DNA of 19,849 nucleotides from Verrucomicrobiales bacterium (GTDB lineage Bacteria > Verrucomicrobiota > Verrucomicrobiia > Verrucomicrobiales > Akkermansiaceae): assembly GCA_002729295.1 (NCBI GenBank), contig PBTU01000057.1, positions 1 through 19,849 of the forward strand. The letters run 5' to 3'. A program made the translations under genes and the position numbers. The notes beneath the pieces are model-generated. The model was not told the DNA's origin, did no database searches, and was given only the letters and a program-made list of their open reading frames with translations. Below, piece by piece: positions 14,152 to 19,849 of this stretch (its first letter is position 1; each line of letters opens with the position of its first letter).

Positions 14152-14491
14152 GCTATCTTGACGGCCGAAATCCCTGGAGGATCCCGATGGGAAAAGGATG
14201 TCTGCGCAAAATTTGGGTGAATCGTGTTCGTTGGATTAAGAAGTTTTCCTGTGTGCACCTCAATCGTTCCTCTCCGGTATTGGCGATGATGGCGGCGATT
14301 TTTGGCGGGGATGCCGGGACGATGGAATGAACAGTCGGGTGGGTGTGTTACTTTGTTGCGATTACAAAGTATCTTATTATTGCCCTGATTACATCCACTG
14401 ATAAGGCGGGAGATCTTCTTGGGAATTTCGACTGCGCAGTGGCTGAACAGCGGGAGGAATTAATCGAGGAGTTCTCGGAAAAGAAGGACGA
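14152..14491. other. Spacer with possible 47-residue ORF (14187-14330, + strand)
   Basis: The first half holds a + strand frame from ATG 14187 to TGA 14330. It is preceded at a spacing of six bases by GGAGG (14176-14180), the only well-placed Shine-Dalgarno I found before a candidate start in the window. The peptide is small and basic, with many Lys/Arg in residues 1-19, then RSSPVLAMMAAIFGG toward the end. I recognise no family. From 14331 to 14491 the same frame stays open and runs into the 3' end of the convergent VKOR-DsbA gene; I see no supported gene or terminator there. Confidence 0.4.
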
Positions 14492-15649
14492 TCAAAGCCC
14501 GAAGAGCTTTTCCATCTTGCTGACAAAAATGTCTGAACTCTTGGCGATTCCCTGAAAGACCTTGGTGTCGACGATGAGCAGTTTGGGCATGACGGCGCTC
14601 TGGGCAGAGAGAGTTTGATGGTCCTCGGTATTGGCTTTGATGAGATCGTTGATCCAGGGATCCTTCAAGGATTGACTAAGTTTTTCTTTGGGGATGATCT
14701 GGGAAATTTCACGGTGAGCCTCTTCCACGGTAAGAATAGGACGACTGAAGAGGCGCTTGTGAACCTCGGGGAAGGAATCAGGTTGGGCCCTCCACGCCGC
14801 CAGGCCAATTTTGGCCAGTTCACAGGCCCAGGGATGGTCCTCAATCTTTGGTTTCAGGTTGGAATTGCATTTACGATTCAGTGGAGTGGGGAGGAGGACC
14901 ACTGCGAATTTCTCGGGATATTTTTCCATCAGTTTGTCGAGGTCTTCTTCCATGTTCCGGCAGGATCCGCAGGTGTAGTCGAAGTATTTGACGAAGACGT
15001 GCTTGGCGTCGGCAGGGCCGATAAAGGGTAGCTCCGCCATGTTAAATATCTTCCCGCCATAGGTAAGTTGGCGCCCACTACCGCGTTGGTGGATGGGTTT
15101 GTTTTTGGTTTTGGCGGTATATTCGTTAATGGCATATGTGTCAGGCGCGGGCCCCCAAATTTGTCCGCCAATCAAGACGGAAAGGGGGGCGATGGCGAAA
15201 ATGGAGCAAGCGGTCCAAGAAACCGGACCGGTCCGCCGGGTCGTCACGAAAATTGAAATTGCGGTGAGGATGCCCGTGATGTGAGTGGCGAGACACCAGG
15301 GGCAGAATGATTCGATTTTGTAAGTCATGATTCCCAAGAACCAGAGAGCCGCGCCGATCAGGACGAGCGCTGAAGAGATGAGCAGGCTTCGCGATCGTTG
15401 AAAGGACAATGCAATCACGGCTGCGTAAAATAGGGCGGCGAGCAAACTTACTGGAATGTGAATCCAAGCCGACCATTTTGAGCCCAGGACGTTGGCGCAT
15501 CCGCCTTCACTCCCGCAGCCGACGATAGAGCTGATTTTCCCGGTTAGTTTTATGATCAGCAGATATCCGGCGATGCACAGACCGATCGAGGCAAAGGCGC
15601 GGACGAGAAAGAAATTGGCTTTGCTTAGACTGCGGCGTTTGGATGGCAT
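14492..15649 (-). CDS. VKOR-DsbA fusion (vitamin K epoxide reductase-like quinone-linked thiol oxidase)
   Basis: A 385-residue membrane protein that should form disulfide bonds in exported proteins, passing electrons from a thioredoxin-like domain to the VKOR domain and on to quinone. The VKOR half (about 10-160) has several membrane helices, the loop Cys pair C45 and C51 in CGSEGGCANVLGSKWSAW, and the redox CPWC (116-119). After another membrane helix (about 147-165), residues about 205-385 form a DsbA/thioredoxin-fold domain with CGSC (227-230) and the Pro of the cis-Pro loop in VMPKLLI (P355). I chose the ATG at 15647-15649; a TTG nine codons upstream gives 394 residues. Diverges from the YejK-like gene. 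Confidence 0.92.
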   Translation of the reverse strand: MPSKRRSLSKANFFLVRAFASIGLCIAGYLLIIKLTGKISSIVGCGSEGGCANVLGSKWSAWIHIPVSLLAALFYAAVIALSFQRSRSLLISSALVLIGAALWFLGIMTYKIESFCPWCLATHITGILTAISIFVTTRRTGPVSWTACSIFAIAPLSVLIGGQIWGPAPDTYAINEYTAKTKNKPIHQRGSGRQLTYGGKIFNMAELPFIGPADAKHVFVKYFDYTCGSCRNMEEDLDKLMEKYPEKFAVVLLPTPLNRKCNSNLKPKIEDHPWACELAKIGLAAWRAQPDSFPEVHKRLFSRPILTVEEAHREISQIIPKEKLSQSLKDPWINDLIKANTEDHQTLSAQSAVMPKLLIVDTKVFQGIAKSSDIFVSKMEKLFGL

Positions 15650-15762
15650 GGCGGTGGGGTGTTGAAAAGACCGCAATCAGAATGAACAGGAAATTTGACG
15701 ATCTCACGCATTTTTCGGGGAAATGGATTCCTTATTACGATTTGTCTCATTAGAGACTTCCC

Positions 15763-16827
15763 ATGACTTTGAAGCTTAACTTTGAGAATGTCGAAATTGG
15801 GGGCCTGGTATTGGCCAAAGTGGGGAATCCTTCGCGCGATGAACCATTGCAGACCTCAAAGCAACTATTTCAGGTGGGAGAGGACGATCAGGCCCTTCTG
15901 ACACCAATTTTTCTGCGGCCCTTTCGTAATCTCGTCGGCCAGCGCTTCACTCATCACAGCTCGTTGGAGAAAAATGAAGTCAATGCCTCGGCGGCTGCGA
16001 TTTTTGAAGATTCGTCGAAGCTTCTCGAGAAAGGCTGCGAGATTGCCCAGCGGCTTTATTCCAAATCCTCCCACCCGAATATTAAATCGGGCGATCTTTG
16101 TATTTCCCTGATGACCGGGATCGATCTGGACGGCGAAATGAAGCGCGCTATTTGTATCCTCAAGTCGGAGAGCGTGACGCCTTTCCTGAGTATTTCGGCA
16201 CGAGACGGCGACCTCCAACTCGCGACCGAACAGGGGATTAATCCCGAGAAGATCGACAAAGGCTGCCTCATTCTTGAACACCTTGAGCGAAAGGGTTTCT
16301 ACGTTCTCACCTTTGATCGTGGTGGCTCGGAATCGCGATTTTGGGTGCGTGATTTTCTCACTGTTCGTCCCATTCCCGATTCGGCCTTGATGACTAAGCG
16401 CGTGGCCGAGCTCGCCGTGGCGGCTGTTTCGCCTGCGGAAGCTCCAACCAATGACAGCCCACCGTGGGACGTCAATGAACCCGCCCAAGAGGCACTTTCG
16501 TATCTCAAGGGACAGAAGAATTTCAGCCTTCAGGAATTCGAGGAAAAAGCTCTCCGCACCGATGCCGCCAAGAAGAAGTTCAAAGAGGAGCGTGAGCGAC
16601 TCGAGGAAGACGAGGGAATTACCCTCGAAGAGAATTTCGACATCTCCAAGCGTGACGTCACTAAGGCAAAGAAGTTCATGAAGTCCATTATGAAGCTCGA
16701 TACCGGCGTGGAAATTCGCCTCCGCCACAAAGTCGTTGATAAGCCCGGAGAAGTCCTCGAGAAGGGCTACGATGAAGAGCGAGAGATGAATTATATAAAG
16801 GTCTACTTCAATGAAGACCTGGCGTAG
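15763..16827 (+). CDS. Nucleoid-associated protein, YejK/NdpA family
   Basis: A 354-residue protein resembling the 37-kDa nucleoid-associated YejK/NdpA family, which is soluble and associates with DNA. Supporting segments are GDLCISLMTGIDLDGEMKRA (a beta/turn region near residue 110), ICILKSE, GINPEKIDKGCLILE, YVLTFDRG followed by SRFWVRDFL, and a charged helical C-terminal half (about 245-320) ending in a small strand-rich domain. Length is close to the family norm of about 335. The precise function of the family is poorly defined. The start is a lone ATG without Shine-Dalgarno. A 5-bp inverted repeat, GTCTC/GAGAC (15744-15757), ends five bases before it and may be incidental. Confidence 0.8.
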   Translation: MTLKLNFENVEIGGLVLAKVGNPSRDEPLQTSKQLFQVGEDDQALLTPIFLRPFRNLVGQRFTHHSSLEKNEVNASAAAIFEDSSKLLEKGCEIAQRLYSKSSHPNIKSGDLCISLMTGIDLDGEMKRAICILKSESVTPFLSISARDGDLQLATEQGINPEKIDKGCLILEHLERKGFYVLTFDRGGSESRFWVRDFLTVRPIPDSALMTKRVAELAVAAVSPAEAPTNDSPPWDVNEPAQEALSYLKGQKNFSLQEFEEKALRTDAAKKKFKEERERLEEDEGITLEENFDISKRDVTKAKKFMKSIMKLDTGVEIRLRHKVVDKPGEVLEKGYDEEREMNYIKVYFNEDLA

Positions 16828-16907
16828 CTGCCCGGAAATTCCCCATGATTTACGTTGTTTGCTGGTATTGTTGATTTCTATTTCATTGGCCGGAACGAAG
16901 GACGAGG

Positions 16908-17105
16908 GTGAAAAGAATATCGAGATTTTGGGGTCTTCAGACTTTCATTAACGCAACGTGGCATCCCGGGATGCCGTTTCCTTTGGTGTGCCTCTTGGGT
17001 CTGGCCTGTGGCTATCTTTATTCAGTGAGTCGTCCATTGGTCCCTGCGATCATCCTCCATGCCCTTTACAATTTCGGGATTTTTCCCCTGTGGAAGCCGG
17101 CTTGA
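16908..17105 (+). pseudogene. Remnant of a CPBP-family (CAAX/bacteriocin-processing) membrane protease
   Basis: A 65-codon frame from GTG 16908 encodes only the C-terminal part of a CPBP intramembrane metalloprotease. It shows FINATWHPGMPFP, corresponding to the F-x3-H motif region, then LGLACGYLYSVSRPLVPAII and LHALYNF, corresponding to the HxxxN motif. The EExxxR motif and the upstream membrane helices that complete the active site are absent; upstream the frame closes at TGA 16872-16874, and I found no EExxxR in the other frames just upstream. The parts present are well preserved, so the truncation may be fairly recent. Alternatively it could be a short standalone membrane protein, which I think less likely. 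Confidence 0.55.
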
Positions 17106-17119
17106 TTTCCAAGGTCTTG

Positions 17120-17998
17120 CTAAAGCGAATAACGCTTCTGTATCGCGAGGTAGGTTTTGTTGGAAACTTCGCGGATGACATTTCCACGGCTTCTGATCCA
17201 GGTCCCGTAGGATTTGTTGCGACTGCCGCTCTCGATGATGCCGATGATGATGTAAGGGTAGGGTTGGCCGTCGGAGCCCCGGGCAACGAGAATCCCCATG
17301 TCTCCGCAACACATCGCGGTGCTCCCGGTCTTGTTGTAAACTTTAGTACTGGAGGGAACTCGTTTTGCGCTGGAGTAGAGGCGGTCTCTTCCGGGCAGGG
17401 CCATGAGGCGTTTCATTTCTCCGGATGAAGGAAGTTGGTCTTTCCACATCGAGGTGAGGAAGCGTGCGTAGTCGCCGGCTGACAACCTGTTTAGGTAAGT
17501 CCTTCCGCTGCGGGGAATGTATTCCACGAGGCGCAGCTGATTGCACAGGGAGGGGTAGTGTCGTTTGAGCAGGGCTCTGGTTGCGGCGGGGCCCCCGGTT
17601 TGTTTCATCACCCAGTTGGTCGAGGTGTTGCTGCTTTTTTGGATCATCAACTCCATGTGCTTGCGACTTGTCGGGCCGTATTGAAGTTTGCCCGCTTTCA
17701 CTTGATGGAAAAAAGCGAGGGCAACGTAGGGCTTGATCATGCTGGCGGCCTGAAGCGGGGAATTTTCGTTAATGCTCGCGAGTTTAGTGTTGGAGGTAAT
17801 GTCGTAGACCACCCAGGCGGTCCGTTCGTCACCCCGAATACTCCCTTTGCGGCGAAGTGATTTGACGTAGGTTTCGATCTCAACTTCGAGCTCGGTTCCA
17901 ACCCCGGCGAGGCTTGAGTCCAGAGGTAGAAATCCTAAAACAAGGAGGAGGATCGGAAGGGGAGACAGGGGCCGGAGTCGACGCAGAATGGAAATCAT
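17120..17998 (-). CDS. Secreted class-A-beta-lactamase-fold serine hydrolase (PBP-like, no deacylating Glu)
   Basis: A 292-residue protein with an N-terminal signal peptide (about 1-31, hydrophobic core then SSLAG). The serine acyl-enzyme motifs are SMIK (86-89, nucleophile S86, K89), SSN (122-124, in place of SDN) in KSSNTSTNWV, and KTG (223-225). The omega-loop segment that in class A beta-lactamases reads ExxLN is here RTYLN, so the general-base Glu is replaced by Arg166. Without it, beta-lactams would acylate the enzyme but be released slowly, so a cell-wall peptidase or penicillin-binding role fits better than antibiotic resistance. The rest (LSAGDYARFLTSMW) is typical of the family. The Cys pair CC at 230-231 is unusual. 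It converges with the CPBP remnant, 14 bases away. Confidence 0.85.
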   Translation of the reverse strand: MISILRRLRPLSPLPILLLVLGFLPLDSSLAGVGTELEVEIETYVKSLRRKGSIRGDERTAWVVYDITSNTKLASINENSPLQAASMIKPYVALAFFHQVKAGKLQYGPTSRKHMELMIQKSSNTSTNWVMKQTGGPAATRALLKRHYPSLCNQLRLVEYIPRSGRTYLNRLSAGDYARFLTSMWKDQLPSSGEMKRLMALPGRDRLYSSAKRVPSSTKVYNKTGSTAMCCGDMGILVARGSDGQPYPYIIIGIIESGSRNKSYGTWIRSRGNVIREVSNKTYLAIQKRYSL

Positions 17999-18542
17999 GG
18001 CTCGCAGATTGAGGCTTCGGGGTTGTTTGATATAGGTTTCCTAATTAATTTCACAGGTCAAAATTCGGACCCTTGCAAGCTGTAAACCATCCCGGATGAA
18101 GGGGAGCAGCAAAGCGATGTGAGATTTTGTCGCCAAAGAGCTCTTCCTTATCTCCCCGTCTCTTTCGTGTTGGTGTGGATGGTGACTTTTTTTGGAATCT
18201 CAACGATGGGTGGATGGCGGAGCCTGGCGGCTAGGGATGAAGCGACCATACCAACCCAGGGAAAGAGGTTTACGGTGCCAGCACTACATGACGTCTTTGG
18301 ATCAGCAAGGCGACCTTTCGAGCAGGGAGTGCGAGCGGTTTAGAGCTGACTTTCCCGGAAAAGCTCTCCCTTAAGACCAAGCCTTATCCGGTGGGTTTAA
18401 TCGGCGGGTTGATTTTTGGAAAAATCCGCCGAAACTCACATTCGATGATGGAAGTTGAAAGAGGAGGCTTGTGCGGAGCTTATCAGGAGGTCAATTCCAG
18501 CAGGTTTGGCGATCAAGTCCCCAAGCCTTTGACGGATCCATC
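17999..18542. other. 544-base intergenic stretch
   Basis: Short open frames occur on the + strand (18119-18343 and 18192-18374), but they overlap each other and show no recognisable domain, so I do not call genes. An interrupted inverted repeat lies at 18401-18432: TCGGCG and CGCCGA enclose GATTTTT-GG-AAAAATC. The inner arms are perfectly complementary, with a 4-base bulge on one side only, and no U-run follows. It could be a leader hairpin for the alcohol dehydrogenase. Upstream of the serine hydrolase, the - strand has TTGACC and TATATC but with a spacing (21) too long for a standard promoter. The stretch may be decayed coding sequence. Confidence 0.4.
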
Positions 18543-19607
18543 ATGATTGCTTCGCCTCAACAACTTCTTCACGGCTCAGGTTCTCTCCGCGAGTTGCCTT
18601 CACTGGTTGCTGGGAAAGTTCTCATCGTGACCGATCCGGGGATTGTTGCCGCAGGTCATGTCGCGCGCGCGGTGGATTTACTCGATGATGTGGTGGTTTT
18701 TGACGGCGTCCACGAAAATCCCACCGAGTCCGAAGTCGCTAAGTGCGCGGATTTTGCCCGGTCGGTGAATCCCGACGTCATCGTGGGATTGGGCGGTGGA
18801 AGTTCTATGGATACCGCCAAGGGAACGCTCTTTCTTCTGAGTGGTGGTGGACGGATGTCCGACTACCACGGTCATGGCAAAGCCAAGGGTGAAATGCTCC
18901 CCTTCATCGCGATTCCGACCACCGCGGGAACAGGTAGCGAATGCCAGTCCTACGCCGTGCTCTCGCGTGACGGCTCACACGAAAAGATGGCTTGTGGAGA
19001 TTCCCGGGCTCTGGCGCGTGCGGCGATTCTTGATCCGGATCTGACGGGATCGATGCCGCTCGGTGTGGCCCGACTCACGGCTCTGGATGCCCTTTCCCAT
19101 GCGCTTGAAAGTGCGGTCTGCAATACCAGTACGGAAGAATCCCGCGCGATTTCCTTTAGTGCTTTTCGTAAGATGGAGCCCGTGATTGGAGCGGTTCTTG
19201 CCGGGAAGGCGACGGTCGAGCAGCGAGGCGAGATGCTCCTCGGGGCGGCCCTGGCGGGACAGGCGATCGAAGCCTCAATGCTCGGTGCTGCCCATGCTGC
19301 TGCGAATCCCCTCACGGCGCATTATGATGTCGTGCACGGACGCGCGGTCCTGACAATGCTGCCTTCCATCATGAAGTGGAATTCACAAGTGGTCGGGGAG
19401 GTTTATCAGCGACTTCAGCCCGATCTCATCGCTTGGGTGGAGAGTCTGCGCGGCCATGCTGGATTGGAGCCGGTGACCGTTTCCGAAAGCGACATCCCGC
19501 AACTGGCTCAGGAAGCTTCCAAGCAGTGGACAGGTCAATTTAATCCACGACCTTTGGAGGTCGAGGATTTTGAAAAGGTGTATCGGGAAGCTTTGCTCCT
19601 AGCTTAG
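18543..19607 (+). CDS. Iron-type (group III) alcohol dehydrogenase family protein
   Basis: A 354-residue NAD(P)-dependent dehydrogenase. The N-terminal dinucleotide-binding half contains VGLGGGSSMDTAKG (81-94), and PTTAGTGSE (125-133) is the family signature. The metal ligands are in place: D182 and H186 in LDALSHALES, H251 in GAAHAAANPL and H265 in YDVVHG, with the spacing seen in FucO-type enzymes. It interconverts an alcohol and an aldehyde or ketone; the substrate cannot be told. The frame is open from GTG 18471 (378 residues), but homology begins at about the ATG at 18543 (MIASPQQLLHGSGSL), so I chose that. The C-terminus is somewhat shorter than the usual 380-residue enzymes. No partner genes are adjacent. 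Confidence 0.9.
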   Translation: MIASPQQLLHGSGSLRELPSLVAGKVLIVTDPGIVAAGHVARAVDLLDDVVVFDGVHENPTESEVAKCADFARSVNPDVIVGLGGGSSMDTAKGTLFLLSGGGRMSDYHGHGKAKGEMLPFIAIPTTAGTGSECQSYAVLSRDGSHEKMACGDSRALARAAILDPDLTGSMPLGVARLTALDALSHALESAVCNTSTEESRAISFSAFRKMEPVIGAVLAGKATVEQRGEMLLGAALAGQAIEASMLGAAHAAANPLTAHYDVVHGRAVLTMLPSIMKWNSQVVGEVYQRLQPDLIAWVESLRGHAGLEPVTVSESDIPQLAQEASKQWTGQFNPRPLEVEDFEKVYREALLLA

Positions 19608-19668
19608 TTTGAGAAAGCTCAAGCCACTCGCTTTGGCCCTTTTCAGTATCTTGGCTCCTTCTGACGAA

Positions 19669-19849
19669 TTACCCCGGACGGTCTCCAAAAAATAAGAGGA
19701 GATCATCGTGCCGGGATTTCAAGGAGATACGAGGTTGATGAGCTTTTGGTCGAGTTCCAATATTGGGGTCGCTATTCATGTCAAAAGGACGCGGCCCATG
19801 AAGGAGCCAGATATCAGATTCACGGTTAATAGCTCCGAGATGCTTTGGT
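19669..19849 (-). CDS. 3' end of an unidentified gene, possibly a type II pseudopilin-like protein
   Basis: A - strand frame enters at the right edge and stays open for 59 codons to TAA (19669-19671). The peptide contains SDIWLLHGPRPFD, a GTRPKAH segment, and ends RHDDLLLFFGDRPG. The ending resembles the H-x9-DG C-terminus of the prepilin-like proteins common in Planctomycetes and Verrucomicrobia (typically ...H...NVLFxDGHV), though here the spacing is one shorter and Gly is Arg. The start is outside the window. It converges with the alcohol dehydrogenase, 61 bases away. Being open for only 59 codons, it could also be chance. Confidence 0.4.
   Translation of the reverse strand, partial: PKHLGAINRESDIWLLHGPRPFDMNSDPNIGTRPKAHQPRISLKSRHDDLLLFFGDRPG

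Noticed and set aside
14343..14555. 70-codon + strand frame with a helical, charged middle
   Set aside because: GTG start without ribosome site, overlaps 64 bases of the convergent VKOR-DsbA gene, and no family is recognisable; kept only as a note in the spacer entry.
18119..18374. Two overlapping + strand frames of 74 and 60 codons
   Set aside because: They overlap in different frames, neither has a recognisable domain or start signal, and the region looks non-coding or decayed.
1..19849. CRISPR arrays, tRNA/rRNA genes, insertion sequences, attachment sites, riboswitches
   Set aside because: No regularly spaced direct repeats, tRNA cloverleaf, transposase or terminal inverted repeats, or known aptamer pattern was visible by eye on either strand.

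Overview
The window is a bacterial chromosome segment. Its centre is a complete F-type ATP synthase operon, atpB-E-F-H-A-G-D-C (about 4.6-11.3 kb, + strand), flanked by signalling genes and unrelated housekeeping genes. I infer a member of the Verrucomicrobiota or a relative in the PVC group. The reasons are eukaryotic-like Ser/Thr kinase domains, one of them fused to a formylglycine-generating-enzyme-like (SUMF1/FGE) domain, a VKOR-DsbA fusion, and an almost complete absence of Shine-Dalgarno sequences. No rRNA, tRNA, CRISPR array, insertion sequence or phage gene was seen.

Left part (1-4.4 kb). On the - strand lie the first 31 codons of an FAD-dependent oxidoreductase (cut by the window edge) and a PabB-type aminodeoxychorismate synthase. 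Divergent from pabB, a near-consensus promoter (TTGACA, 17 bp, TAAAGT) drives a two-gene unit: a membrane-anchored TPR-like protein and a pseudokinase-TM-FGE-like fusion. The promoter sits so close to the first ATG that the message is probably leaderless.

Middle (4.4-11.3 kb). A perfect 9-bp inverted repeat containing TGTGA-N6-TCACA, the classical CRP-type operator, precedes atpB. Within the operon, atpE (the c-ring subunit, needed in many copies) is the only cistron with strong predicted RNA hairpins on both sides. AtpH is shortened. AtpD carries an insertion and lacks two usually conserved loop residues. The operon ends at an intrinsic terminator facing a second one that belongs to the convergent kinase gene.

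Right part (11.4-19.8 kb). On the - strand are an active-looking Ser/Thr kinase with a P/Q-rich region and a degenerate repeat in its N-terminal half, a Roadblock/LC7-like small protein, an unrecognised small protein, and a VKOR-DsbA disulfide-forming fusion. A possible 47-residue protein on the + strand has the only good Shine-Dalgarno seen. Next come a YejK/NdpA-like nucleoid-associated protein (+), a remnant of a CPBP-family membrane protease (+), a secreted class-A-beta-lactamase-fold serine hydrolase lacking the usual deacylating Glu (-), an iron-type alcohol dehydrogenase (+) and, at the edge, the 3' end of a - strand gene possibly related to pseudopilins.

The ATP synthase genes clearly act together. 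The kinase, pseudokinase, TPR and Roadblock genes could form a signalling group around the energy operon, but that is inference from proximity only.
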